From contig JBEKLP010000049.1 of assembly GCA_050010135.1 (NCBI GenBank), positions 1-19,703 on the forward strand: a DNA stretch of 19,703 bases, in the 5' to 3' direction. This document shows, piece by piece, positions 1 through 7,714 of this stretch. Each line of letters opens with the position of its first letter. The first letter of the stretch is position 1. Both the position numbers and the translations under genes were made by a program. The DNA comes from FEN-1073 sp050010135. Its GTDB lineage: Bacteria > Chloroflexota > Anaerolineae > Anaerolineales > RBG-16-64-43. The notes under the pieces were generated by a model. That model was not told the DNA's origin and did not search any database. It was given only the letters and a program-made list of their open reading frames with translations.

Positions 1-1037
1 AGGTCCTCGGCCAGGAACGGCATCCCGCCCACCGCCCGGCGCACGCACTCCAGGAGATCCTCCCCCGGCCCCGGCATCCAGCTGCCGATCTCGGCCGTAG
101 TATTTCCCGCCGGGACCGACCAATACCCTGCGTACCCCCGGAAATGATCCAGGCGCATCCAATCGCACAAGCGCAGCGCCGCTTGCACACGTTCGATCCA
201 CCAGGCATAACGTTCGGCCCGGAGAACGTCCCAACGGAAGACCGGGTTTCCCCACAATTGGCCGGTGGGGGAAAAATAATCCGGCGGAACGCCGGCCATC
301 TCGATCGGATGGCCTTCATCGTCAACGGAAAAATATTTTTTATGGGTCCAGACGTCGGCGCTGTCCAGTGCCGGGAAGATCGGCAAATCGCCGAGAATGA
401 AAATCCCCCTCTCGCGCGCATACCGCCTCAGCGCCCCCCACTGCCGTTGGAACAGAAACTGTCCGAACGCGGTTTCGTCGATCGTCCCGGAGAGGTCGGC
501 GCGTGCTTTTTTCACCGCGTCCGGTCGGAACAACCGGAGGTCGCGCTCCCATTCCCGCCACGGGCGCTCCCCATGCGCCCGCTTTAGGGCGATGAACAGC
601 GCGTAGTCCTCCAGCCAGTGTTCCTCTCGGGCGCGGAACTGTGCGAATTCCATTTGCAGTGCGGGGTTTTCTCCGGAGGCCAGCCGGCGGTGCGCCGTTC
701 CGATCAACCGCGCCTTGAATTCCGGAGCTCCGGCGAAAGAAGCCGTTCCGTCAGGAAAGTCCGGGTGGTTTTGCAAATCGCCATCGGGGATTAATCCTTC
801 CGATAGTAATTGTTCGGGGCTGATTAAAGACACGTTTCCGGCGAACGCGGAATAGGATTGATAAGGGGAATCGCCGTACCCGGTCGGCCCGAGCGGCAGA
901 ACCTGCCAGACCGTCGCGCCCGCTTCCACGAGGAAATCCACCCACCGGTAAGCCTGCGGGCCGAGATCACCGATGCCGAACGGCCCGGGGAGCGAAGTCG
1001 GGTGAAGGAGGATGCCCGCCCTGCGCGCGGCATTCAT
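1..1037 (-). CDS. malQ: 4-alpha-glucanotransferase (amylomaltase, GH77), C-terminus cut by window edge
   Basis: The gene enters from the left edge, so only about 345 of some 500 residues are present. The protein opens with the family signature RAGILLHPTSLPG, then FGIGDLGPQAY. It also carries RLDHFRGY, whose Asp (about residue 297) matches the GH77 nucleophile, and FLAEDL at the edge, whose Glu (about residue 344) matches the acid/base. Their 47-residue spacing equals that of Thermus amylomaltase (Asp293/Glu340). The third acidic residue would lie beyond the window. The enzyme transfers alpha-1,4-glucan segments in the cytoplasm during glycogen or maltodextrin metabolism. The ATG at 1037 gives a normal-length N-terminus. 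An in-frame GTG at 1079-1077 overlaps the glgA stop (GTGA) and is an alternative, translationally coupled start. Neither start has a clear Shine-Dalgarno sequence. It follows glgA on the same strand, so one operon is likely. Confidence 0.93.
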   Translation of the reverse strand, partial: MNAARRAGILLHPTSLPGPFGIGDLGPQAYRWVDFLVEAGATVWQVLPLGPTGYGDSPYQSYSAFAGNVSLISPEQLLSEGLIPDGDLQNHPDFPDGTASFAGAPEFKARLIGTAHRRLASGENPALQMEFAQFRAREEHWLEDYALFIALKRAHGERPWREWERDLRLFRPDAVKKARADLSGTIDETAFGQFLFQRQWGALRRYARERGIFILGDLPIFPALDSADVWTHKKYFSVDDEGHPIEMAGVPPDYFSPTGQLWGNPVFRWDVLRAERYAWWIERVQAALRLCDWMRLDHFRGYAGYWSVPAGNTTAEIGSWMPGPGEDLLECVRRAVGGMPFLAED

Positions 1038-1075
1038 GGCAATCGCACGGGAAGCGGCGGGATCTTGGGCACGGT

Positions 1076-2569
1076 TCACCCGGCGATCACGCGGCGATAG
1101 ACGGCGAGATATGCTTCCGCCGAGCGCGCCCAATCGAAATCCTGGTCCATACAGCGGAGTTGCAGTGTATCCCGCCGCTGAGGTTCGCGAAAAATCTCTT
1201 CGGCCCGGCCCAGCGCCATCGCCGCCGCCGTCGGCGAGGCATCGCCAAATGTCAGCCCGGTTCCATCCTCTTGCGAGGCGTCGCGAACGGTGTCTTTCAA
1301 TCCTCCCACGGCGCGCACGATCGGCAGGCTGCCGTAGCGCATCGCGATCATCTGGCTGGTTCCGCAGGGCTCGTACCGGGACGGGATAAAAAATCCGTCC
1401 GATCCTCCATAGATCAGGGAAGCCAAGCGGTCGTGATATCCGATTTCCACCGCCGCCTTTCCCGGATGGCGCGCGGCGAAGGCGCGGCATTGCTGCTCGA
1501 GGTACGGATCGCCCGCCCCGAGGATCGCCGCCTGGTTCCCGCCCCCGCACCAGCATTCCAACGCCGGCAGGGCGAGGTCGATTCCTTTTTGTTCGTCCAG
1601 CCGGGTGACCATGCCAATCAGCGGCGTACAAGGATCCGGATCCAAGCTCAAAGCCTTTTGCAGGGAAAGCTTATTGTCCGCGCGCCGGTCGATCGTGGCG
1701 GGGTCGAAATTCGAATCCAGATGCGCATCCGTCGCCGGATCCCATACTACCTGATCCAGACCGTTGAGGATTCCCTCGATCCGGTCTTGTTGGGTAAGCA
1801 GGTATTCCTCTAACCCAGCGCCGAACTCCGGCGTGAGAATTTCCTTCGCGTAGGAGGGGCTGACAGTGATGATCCGGTCCGCCGCGGCGATCCCGAGCGG
1901 CAGCAGCGTGGAATAAGCCCAATAGGGAAGCGCGGCAAACCGGTCGTACTCCGCGGCGTCGGAAGCGGGGCGAGCGGCGGGAATATGCTCCGGCACGCCC
2001 AACCCGAACTGGGCCAGCGCCCATCCGGCGTTCTGTCCGAAATAGGGCAGATTATGAACAGACAGGATCGAGCGCACGCCTCGGAAGAACCGGTCCTGCC
2101 GTCCGTGTCCGGCGAGCCAGAGGTTGGCCGCGGCGGTGTGCCAATCGTTGGTGTGCACCAGGTCCGGCTTCCATCCCTGGCTGCGGGCCAGTTCGAGCGC
2201 GGCCAGCGAGAAAAAAACATATTTGGGGGCGTCGCGTCCTGCATCAGCGTGGTAGATTGCGTCGGAGGCGCGCAAGGGCGGGCCGTCGACGAGATAAACC
2301 GGCGCGCCGTTCTCCTCGATCAGGTAGACTTCCGCCTGCATCGACGAACCGCGCGCGGAAACCGCGGGGCGGGCGACGGGTTTTGCGTCGGCGACAAGCG
2401 GACGCAGCGAGGGGTGCAACGGCAGGACGAGGCGCACGTCGTGCCCCATCCGGCGCAACCGCGCCGGCAGCGATCCGGCGAAGTCCGCCAGCCCGCCGAC
2501 CTTGATCAGCGGCGCCGCCTCGGCGGAGAGGAATAAGATTCGCAAGGGTTTCTCCGTTCCGTTGGTCAA
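1076..2569 (-). CDS. glgA: Glycogen synthase (GT5)
   Basis: This 497-residue cytoplasmic glucosyltransferase elongates alpha-1,4-glucan from a sugar nucleotide, ADP-glucose in most bacteria. Family marks are clear: LFLSAEAAPLIKVGGLADFA near the N-terminus with the KVGGL nucleotide-sugar motif (Lys23), HTNDWHTA, VHNLPYFGQ containing the conserved His, ILNGLDQVVWDPATD, GMVTRLDEQKG, and SRYEPCGTSQM followed by VGGLKDTV, which holds the C-domain catalytic Glu. The length is typical and all key motifs are intact. Translation most likely starts at a TTG (2569-2567) because GGAGA lies just upstream on the minus strand. A TATAAT box at 2605-2600 fits a promoter for the glgA-malQ pair. I cannot tell ADP- from UDP-glucose specificity by eye. 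Confidence 0.95.
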   Translation of the reverse strand: MTNGTEKPLRILFLSAEAAPLIKVGGLADFAGSLPARLRRMGHDVRLVLPLHPSLRPLVADAKPVARPAVSARGSSMQAEVYLIEENGAPVYLVDGPPLRASDAIYHADAGRDAPKYVFFSLAALELARSQGWKPDLVHTNDWHTAAANLWLAGHGRQDRFFRGVRSILSVHNLPYFGQNAGWALAQFGLGVPEHIPAARPASDAAEYDRFAALPYWAYSTLLPLGIAAADRIITVSPSYAKEILTPEFGAGLEEYLLTQQDRIEGILNGLDQVVWDPATDAHLDSNFDPATIDRRADNKLSLQKALSLDPDPCTPLIGMVTRLDEQKGIDLALPALECWCGGGNQAAILGAGDPYLEQQCRAFAARHPGKAAVEIGYHDRLASLIYGGSDGFFIPSRYEPCGTSQMIAMRYGSLPIVRAVGGLKDTVRDASQEDGTGLTFGDASPTAAAMALGRAEEIFREPQRRDTLQLRCMDQDFDWARSAEAYLAVYRRVIAG

Positions 2570-2599
2570 GGATCTTCTCCGGGAAGAACTATCTTACGT

Positions 2600-2605
2600 A
2601 TTATA
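2600..2605 (-). promoter_or_regulatory. -10 box of glgA-malQ
   Basis: On the minus strand this reads TATAAT, about 30 bases upstream of the glgA TTG codon, and would give a short leader carrying the GGAGA ribosome site. No convincing -35 hexamer is seen 16-18 bases further upstream. Confidence 0.45.
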
Positions 2606-2650
2606 GTCGCCATCGGAAAGACCGCTTGGAGGGATTGGCAAATTCCCCGC

Positions 2651-2790
2651 GTCGGAAAAAACGAACACGGATTTCACCGGGGAGACCGGAAAGCACCGAA
2701 GAAAAACCCAAATATTTCCCGGTCAAAATCCCGAAGGTTATCTTCGGTGTCTTCCGTGGGTTCTTTCGGTATTTTCCGTGTACAATTCCC
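2651..2790. repeat. Degenerate intergenic inverted/direct repeat block
   Basis: This is the notable part of the 401-base gap between the divergent glgA and lipoprotein genes. A 9-base inverted repeat, CACCGAAGA at 2694-2702 and TCTTCGGTG at 2741-2749, sits among imperfect direct copies of a TTCGGT(N)TTCCGTG-like phrase (about 2743-2780) and reversed versions at about 2665-2702. Short ORFs crossing the block look like chance. The layout resembles dispersed, degenerate intergenic repeats seen in many large bacterial genomes, but I see only one copy here. It could instead be a remnant of a small non-autonomous element. Confidence 0.35.
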
Positions 2791-2889
2791 GTCTTCAATC
2801 GGCGGAAAGTGGGAAGCGGTATTTAGAATTCCGACCTTCACGGGCCAGGATCAACAGAAAACCTCCAAAAAACCTCCATCCGGTTTGTT

Positions 2890-2923
2890 TTCCACAACCG
2901 TGGAACCGCTTTTCCGCTACAAT
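2890..2923 (+). promoter_or_regulatory. Putative operator palindrome and -10 box of the lipoprotein gene
   Basis: TTCCACAACCGTGGAA (2890-2905) is a perfect 6+6 inverted repeat with a 4-base centre. A TACAAT hexamer at 2918-2923 follows 12 bases later and would serve as the -10 box of the gene starting at 2971. The palindrome would cover the -35 region, a position suited to a dimeric repressor. No good -35 hexamer is visible. The ribosome site AGGAGG lies at 2958-2963. Confidence 0.35.
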
Positions 2924-2970
2924 AGAATGTATCGAACGGTAATACTCTTTTTTATTCAGGAGGCAACATC

Positions 2971-4371
2971 ATGAAAATCAGGCTTTACCTTCTTCCCATC
3001 GCAGGCTTGCTGGCCGCAGTTCTGGCGTGCAACCTGTCCCCGGCGACGAGTGCCACACTCAGTCCGTCGGATATCGAGACGCTGTCCGCCCAGACCATCG
3101 TCGCCATCCAATGGCAGACCCTGATGGCGCAGGGGACCGTTCCTTCGCAAGGCGGGACGACTCAAGTTGCCTCGGCCGGTCCGAACGACACGGCGACGAA
3201 CACGCTGATGCCCTCGGTCACGCCGACGGTGTTTGTACCCAGTCTGACTTACACACCCACCGCAAGTTCCACGCCCGTCCCCTGCAACTGGGCGAGATTC
3301 ATTTCCGATGTCACCATCCCGGATAATTGGGAGACAACCCCCAGCGACCACTTTACTAAAACCTGGCGCCTCCAGAACGCCGGTTCCTGCACCTGGACCT
3401 CGGGCTATTCTCTGGTGTTCGATCACGGCGATCAGATGGGCGCACCGGCCGCACAGCAACTCACCCCGGGGACGGTTGCGCCGGGCGGAACGGTCGACGT
3501 ATCCGTGAATTTGGTTTCCCCCAACGTCGCCGGCACATACCAGGGCTACTTCAAGTTGCGCGCCTCCGATAATTCGATCTTCGGGATCGGGAACGATGCG
3601 AACACGGCCTTTTGGGTGAAGATCAAAGTGAACGCGATCCTGCCGCCGCCCGCCATTGCGCCGACGACAAACCAGGTGTTCTCCCAGGTGAGCATCACGG
3701 CCGGAAATGTCGGCCATGCCACTGTCGCCTGCCCCGCAGGAAGCGTGGTCGTCGGCGGGGGATTTGCCGCCGGGAATAGTATGGTCGTCTATACCCACTC
3801 CATGGAGGGAAACGGATGGGGTGCGTACGCTAAAAACTATTCCGGGTCGGCTCAGCTGTTGAACGCCTACGCGATTTGCCTGTCCGGCACCTCCGGCACG
3901 ACCCAGCAAATCCTTAAACAAATAACCGTCGCTGCGGGAGGTGTCGGCTATGATACGGCTGCCTGCCCAGGCGGCAGCGTAGTCACCGGCGGGGGTTTCG
4001 CTTCCAGCGCGGATTCCCTCTGGGTCTATAACACCAGCATGAATGGAAACGGCTGGTCAGCCTATGCCAGAAACACTTCCGGTTCGAGCCAATTGTTTAA
4101 CATCTATGGGATTTGTCTATCCGGCGCGGGGGGCAGCACGTCCTCCGCGGCGAAACAGGTGACAGTCTCCGGTGGGGGTATCGGGAGCGGCGAAGCGCTA
4201 TGTCCGGCGGGAACCTTGGTAACAGGAGGCGGCTATGCACTCGGGAACGGACTGGTGGTATATAACTCCACCATGAGTCTCGATCGCACTAAGTGGAATG
4301 CCGCGGCAACAAATACATCCGGCTCCAGTCAATTGATGAATATTTACGCGATCTGTTGGACGTTACCTTAG
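2971..4371 (+). CDS. Lipoprotein with NBR1-type Ig-like domain and three C-terminal repeats
   Basis: The 466-residue protein starts 7 bases after a consensus AGGAGG. Residues 1-20 form a lipoprotein signal with lipobox LAAVLAC (Cys20), so it is probably anchored outside the cell membrane. A Ser/Thr/Pro-rich linker leads to residues about 104-217, which look like the Ig-like domain first named in NBR1: TWRLQNAGSCTWTSGY, then a PGGTVDVSVNLVSP strand and a GTYQGYFKL strand. Residues about 239-466 hold three tandem units of about 66 residues, each with a CPxGxxVxGGGxA core, a central W and a closing YxIC, so each may hold one disulphide. Repeat cores of this kind occur in secreted bacterial proteins of unknown function. 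A glycan or protein binding role is plausible but unproven. The gene is monocistronic, with strong terminators downstream. Confidence 0.9.
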   Translation: MKIRLYLLPIAGLLAAVLACNLSPATSATLSPSDIETLSAQTIVAIQWQTLMAQGTVPSQGGTTQVASAGPNDTATNTLMPSVTPTVFVPSLTYTPTASSTPVPCNWARFISDVTIPDNWETTPSDHFTKTWRLQNAGSCTWTSGYSLVFDHGDQMGAPAAQQLTPGTVAPGGTVDVSVNLVSPNVAGTYQGYFKLRASDNSIFGIGNDANTAFWVKIKVNAILPPPAIAPTTNQVFSQVSITAGNVGHATVACPAGSVVVGGGFAAGNSMVVYTHSMEGNGWGAYAKNYSGSAQLLNAYAICLSGTSGTTQQILKQITVAAGGVGYDTAACPGGSVVTGGGFASSADSLWVYNTSMNGNGWSAYARNTSGSSQLFNIYGICLSGAGGSTSSAAKQVTVSGGGIGSGEALCPAGTLVTGGGYALGNGLVVYNSTMSLDRTKWNAAATNTSGSSQLMNIYAICWTLP

Positions 4372-4392
4372 CTCCATCCGTTCCGGTGCTCC

Positions 4393-4425
4393 AAAACGCG
4401 GAGCTCTTCGGGCTCCGCGTTTTTT
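4393..4425 (+). terminator. Rho-independent terminator of the lipoprotein gene
   Basis: A 12-base-pair stem pairs 4393-4404 (AAAACGCGGAGC) with 4412-4423 (GCTCCGCGTTTT) around a 7-base loop and ends in a T run. It lies 21 bases after the stop codon. The A run on the left arm could let it work for the opposite strand too. Confidence 0.9.
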
Positions 4426-4441
4426 AGAATGGATCTGCGAC

Positions 4442-4478
4442 AAAGACCCGAAAAGGCTTCCAGGCCTTTCGGGTCTTT
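4442..4478. terminator. Second hairpin, probable bidirectional terminator
   Basis: Bases 4442-4457 (AAAGACCCGAAAAGGC) pair with 4463-4478 (GGCCTTTCGGGTCTTT), with one bulged A. The A and T arms let it act on transcripts from both sides. It sits between the convergent lipoprotein gene and the GH57-like gene that ends at 4616, so it probably insulates the two. Confidence 0.7.
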
Positions 4479-4615
4479 ATATTAAAAAAAACCAGGACTC
4501 CTCCGGATCCCCGGCCATGTGCGCTGCGGGGGATCAACCCAGGATCCGAAACGGTCCATAATTGATCAGGCTGTTTATCTCTGAAAAAATATTCCGCGGC
4601 CTTTTTTTACATCTT

Positions 4616-6721
4616 CTATAAATACCGGTAATCTTCCGCGGATAGCAATCCGGCTTCCGGCTGAGGACCGGGATACAAACTCAATCGGATAATAATCATC
4701 TCCGTCCGGCCGGGTTCGATCAAAAAGGAGAACGTCTGGGTCAATTCCCAGGCCAGCACGCCGGGTTGGAAAGCGGCGGGAACGGTCGCCGCGCGCGAAG
4801 CGTGGCTCACCAGCACGTGCCCCGTCCGCAAATTGCGGATGCCCGGCGAAGCCCGGCGGCCGAATCGCGCCGGCTCAAGCGCCGGACCGGCGGAAGAGAG
4901 CAGGGTTGAATAATCCGGACAGACTTCCGAGACCAGCCGCAGCCGTACTTTCACGGGGCGTGTGTGCACGTTCCGGAAGCGGTACATCGCCCGCACGCCG
5001 CGCGCAGTCAGACTCACCCGCTTGGCCATCCTCAGCCGGTACCCGAAGAATCGTAGGAAGGTGACGGCCCCGTCGGAAAGGCGGAAATCGAGGCGCGGTT
5101 CCGGCGGCTCCTCCGGCCCGTCGTCGAGCGAGATGAAATCGTTTAGCGCCCGGCGCCGGACCGGCAGCGAGGGTTTCAACGCGGCGGAACGGGGCCGCGG
5201 CCAGGTTGGAAGCGGCTCGTCTTCCTCCGGAAGGTACGACCCCTCTAGCCCGGCCAGCCGTCGCCGGCCTCCCTCCGGCTTTCTCTCCGACGGAGGATCA
5301 TTCTCCGCCGGAAGCCAATCGTCGGGCAGCATGGCAAATTCCGGCGAGCGCGCCTCGATCAGGAGCGACCCAACCGGAACGGCGAGCGGGTTACCCACGT
5401 GCAGCATCCCGCGCCGCAGATCGATCCAATACAGCAGCCGGCCGCCGCAGGGCGAAAGGATCGCCATCCGATCCGCGGTTCGCAGCAGGATTTCATCCTC
5501 GCCGTCGCCGGTGAGATCGTCGATGATTCCCTTCCCGCCGGAGGAATCCCGCCCGCAGGCAAGCTCGGCGGATTTGGCGACCGCAATTGCGGCGGCGATC
5601 CCCTCCCACGACGGATCGCCGCGCCCGCCCACCCCCACGTCGCCGAACCCGCTCTGGTGGGCGCAGAACACGCGCTCGGAGAGCGCGAACAATTCGCTTC
5701 CGGCCTCGGGCGGGGATTTCGAGAGGGCGGCTTCCGCCGCGCTGTCCATCGCCCGCTGCGCCGCGACCATCTTCAGGCGCGCGGCGCCGTGAATCTTCCG
5801 GAAGTGGCGGAGGCGCGGCGCCCGGTCGAGGAAATCCTGCCAATCGCGATAGCCTTCCTCATGCGCCGGCGCATCGGGATTCAAGAGCGTCCGATCCAAG
5901 CTTTCACCCCACCCCGCCGGATCGGAAGCAAGCTCCCCGGCCGGCTGCGGCGCCTCGTCTAAAAAAGCGCATTCGGCCGCTCCGGAGTTTTCGATCCAAT
6001 CCAGCGCTTGGTCCAGCCCGTCCGCATCGGCGCGCGGATCCAATCCGCCTTCGTAGGCGCTCAAGCCGAATGCGTCGGCGTTTTCCGCGCAGACCGGAAA
6101 GAGCCGGTCGCAGTCCGGCCGCGATTTCCACGCATCCAACGTTTCGCCCATCACGTCGGGGCGGTGAAACCACGCGGCGAACGTCAATCGGTTGCGCAAA
6201 CGCGGGTCGTCCCATAGAACCGTCAGTGCATCTTCGCCGGATGGAATTTGAAAGGCGCAGGGGGATTCCGCGCCGGCCTCCCGCAGCGTGCGCGCCTCGA
6301 GCGGAAGAAAACGGTATCCGGAACAGACCAGGAGCGGCGAGAGGCGCGGGGACCAAGTCCGCTGCGGGCTCCAGAAGGCGGCCGGTTCCGCGGAAAAATA
6401 TTTCTTCAGCGTTTGCCGGTGCAAAGCGATCTGATGCGCGTTGTCCCAATCCTCGCCGGCCCGCAGCAGGCTTTGCGCGTAAGTGCTCCCCGCCAGGCGG
6501 AAGATGCCGTCGTCCAATCCGGAGCGGACCGAAGCCAAGAGCCGCGGATCGAACCAGCACAGCGCATCAAGCAGCGTGCCGGAGAACATCAAATTGAATT
6601 TCATGCGGGGGTGGTTGTGGAGCACGTCGACCACGCGGCGATAGCAGATGCGGCTTGCGCGCTGGGCGTGTTCGCCCAGGTTTTGGTGGAAGAGGAAACA
6701 TAACGCCAGGCGGAGAGTCAT
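4616..6721 (-). CDS. GH57-family-like protein with substituted catalytic residues
   Basis: This 701-residue protein has the outline of GH57 4-alpha-glucanotransferases and amylases. The N-terminal barrel (about 1-290) contains FHQNLG, the counterpart of motif HQP, and AAFWSPQRTWSP, the counterpart of the WxxERVW motif. Next come a DUF1925-like middle part (about 310-400) and a DUF1926-like C-terminal beta domain (about 405-701) with LTGDGEDEILLR and GGRLLYWIDLRRGMLHVGNP. In T. litoralis glucanotransferase the nucleophile is Glu123 and the acid/base Asp214. Here the aligned positions read Gln120 and Asn214 (in AENADAFG), both unable to play those roles. The protein may be a catalytically dead, glucan-binding partner or a regulator. 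Alternatively my alignment is off by a residue. No signal peptide is seen, so it is probably cytoplasmic. It fits the glgA/malQ theme. A TATAAT box lies at 6756-6751 and the Shine-Dalgarno sequence is weak. Confidence 0.8.
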   Translation of the reverse strand: MTLRLALCFLFHQNLGEHAQRASRICYRRVVDVLHNHPRMKFNLMFSGTLLDALCWFDPRLLASVRSGLDDGIFRLAGSTYAQSLLRAGEDWDNAHQIALHRQTLKKYFSAEPAAFWSPQRTWSPRLSPLLVCSGYRFLPLEARTLREAGAESPCAFQIPSGEDALTVLWDDPRLRNRLTFAAWFHRPDVMGETLDAWKSRPDCDRLFPVCAENADAFGLSAYEGGLDPRADADGLDQALDWIENSGAAECAFLDEAPQPAGELASDPAGWGESLDRTLLNPDAPAHEEGYRDWQDFLDRAPRLRHFRKIHGAARLKMVAAQRAMDSAAEAALSKSPPEAGSELFALSERVFCAHQSGFGDVGVGGRGDPSWEGIAAAIAVAKSAELACGRDSSGGKGIIDDLTGDGEDEILLRTADRMAILSPCGGRLLYWIDLRRGMLHVGNPLAVPVGSLLIEARSPEFAMLPDDWLPAENDPPSERKPEGGRRRLAGLEGSYLPEEDEPLPTWPRPRSAALKPSLPVRRRALNDFISLDDGPEEPPEPRLDFRLSDGAVTFLRFFGYRLRMAKRVSLTARGVRAMYRFRNVHTRPVKVRLRLVSEVCPDYSTLLSSAGPALEPARFGRRASPGIRNLRTGHVLVSHASRAATVPAAFQPGVLAWELTQTFSFLIEPGRTEMIIIRLSLYPGPQPEAGLLSAEDYRYL

Positions 6722-6750
6722 CGACGGATGCCGGAAGGATCGGCCCGGGG

Positions 6751-6756
6751 ATTATA
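6751..6756 (-). promoter_or_regulatory. -10 box of the GH57-like gene
   Basis: The minus strand reads GTTATAATC here. The predicted transcript start would be about 20-25 bases before the ATG at 6721. The -35 region shows no good match. Confidence 0.45.
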
Positions 6757-6788
6757 ACCGAGGCGGCGACCTAACTACCCACGCCAAA

Positions 6789-6824
6789 CCCCTCCCTCCT
6801 TCCCTTAAGGGAAGGAAGGAGGGG
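6789..6824. repeat. 36-base near-perfect loopless palindrome
   Basis: The 18 bases 6789-6806 (pyrimidine-rich) are the reverse complement of 6807-6824 (purine-rich) with one mismatch and no loop. It sits between the divergent GH57-like and lipM genes, upstream of both -10 boxes, so it is not an obvious terminator for either. It resembles REP-type palindromes that recur between genes in bacteria, or a cruciform-forming site. Confidence 0.7.
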
Positions 6825-6888
6825 CAACCTCAGTTTTCCTGAACCTAATATCAAAGCGGGGTGGGAGGATAGGTCGTCGATCCGAAGT

Positions 6889-6894
6889 TATAAT
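6889..6894 (+). promoter_or_regulatory. -10 box of lipM, likely leaderless transcript
   Basis: TATAAT ends only 7 bases before the ATG at 6902, and no ribosome site fits between them. Transcription would therefore begin at or next to the start codon, giving a leaderless mRNA. No clear -35 box is seen. Confidence 0.5.
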
Positions 6895-6901
6895 CGCCCC
6901 G

Positions 6902-7702
6902 ATGGAACGCGAAACTTGGCGCGCGATTTTCGATGCTCCCCGCGATGGGGCCTTCAACATGGCGATCGACGAAGCCATCCTCGAAGCGACGGCCGCGGGC
7001 GGGCTCGCGCCGACCCTGCGCCTGTATGCCTGGGAGCCGCCGACGCTTTCGCTTGGCTACGCTCAACCCGCCGCGGATTGCGATTTCGATGCGCTAAACC
7101 GTCTGGGGTGGGGTTTGGTTCGTCGTCCGACGGGCGGGCGCGCGATTTTGCACACCGACGAACTCACCTACAGCCTCGTCGCGGCGGAGAGCCACCCGCT
7201 GATGCAGGGTGGTGTACTGGAAAGCTACCGCCGGATCAGCCTCGGGCTGCTGGCGGGCTTGCGGCACCTCGGCGTGGACGCGGCGGCCGATGCGGGGCAC
7301 GCCGGGCGCACCGCGGGCAATCCGGTATGCTTCGAAGTGCCCTCGCATTATGAAATTTCCTGCGGCGGGAAGAAACTGGTGGGAAGCGCACAGGCCCGGC
7401 GGCTGGGTTGCGTGCTGCAGCACGGCGCGCTTCCGCTCCGCGGGGACTTGGCGCGCATTTTACTGGTACTGGCGCATCCGGATTCGACTCCGGAGCGCAT
7501 CCGGCGCCGGGCTGCGACGCTCGGCGATCTGCTCGGACGCGAAGTTGCCTGGCAGGAAACCGCCGACGCGGTGTGCCGCGGATTCGCCGAGACGTTTGGG
7601 ATTTCCTTCCGGCGCGAGGCGCTCAGCGAAGAAGAAAAAACGCGCGCCGTCGGATTGACGCGCGAAAAATTCGGAAACGACGAGTGGACTAGAAAAGTCT
7701 AA
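6902..7702 (+). CDS. lipM: LipM/LplA-family octanoyltransferase or lipoate-protein ligase
   Basis: The 266-residue cytoplasmic enzyme belongs to the biotin/lipoate protein ligase fold. It shows NMAIDEAIL near the N-terminus, RRPTGGRAILH followed by ELTYS (the substrate loop), and CFEVPSHYEI then GGKKLVGSAQARR. The Cys at about residue 143 matches the acyl-accepting Cys of Bacillus LipM, which moves octanoyl from acyl carrier protein to GcvH. The Lys at about 158 matches the conserved acyl-binding Lys. Length (LipM is about 278) and the CFE motif favour LipM over an ATP-dependent ligase, but by-eye assignment is not decisive. No lipoyl synthase or dehydrogenase gene lies nearby. It ends 12 bases from the convergent lipoprotein gene. 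Confidence 0.88.
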   Translation: MERETWRAIFDAPRDGAFNMAIDEAILEATAAGGLAPTLRLYAWEPPTLSLGYAQPAADCDFDALNRLGWGLVRRPTGGRAILHTDELTYSLVAAESHPLMQGGVLESYRRISLGLLAGLRHLGVDAAADAGHAGRTAGNPVCFEVPSHYEISCGGKKLVGSAQARRLGCVLQHGALPLRGDLARILLVLAHPDSTPERIRRRAATLGDLLGREVAWQETADAVCRGFAETFGISFRREALSEEEKTRAVGLTREKFGNDEWTRKV

Positions 7703-7714
7703 CGGGGTTTTTCC

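Noticed and set aside
2956..3921. Long antisense ORF of 321 codons opposite the repeat lipoprotein
   Set aside because: It has no recognisable domain, and its composition (Arg/Gly/His-rich) is what a high-GC gene yields on its opposite strand. The sense gene has a signal peptide, ribosome site and terminator.
4506..4535. GATCCCC...GGGGATC inverted repeat, considered as terminator of the GH57-like gene
   Set aside because: The loop is long and no T run follows directly on the minus strand. The hairpin at 4442-4478 is a better terminator.
5587..6597. Arg/Pro-rich ORF of 336 codons antisense to the GH57-like gene
   Set aside because: Low-complexity Arg/Pro/Ser composition and no ribosome site; the opposite strand has recognisable GH57 and DUF1926-like domains.
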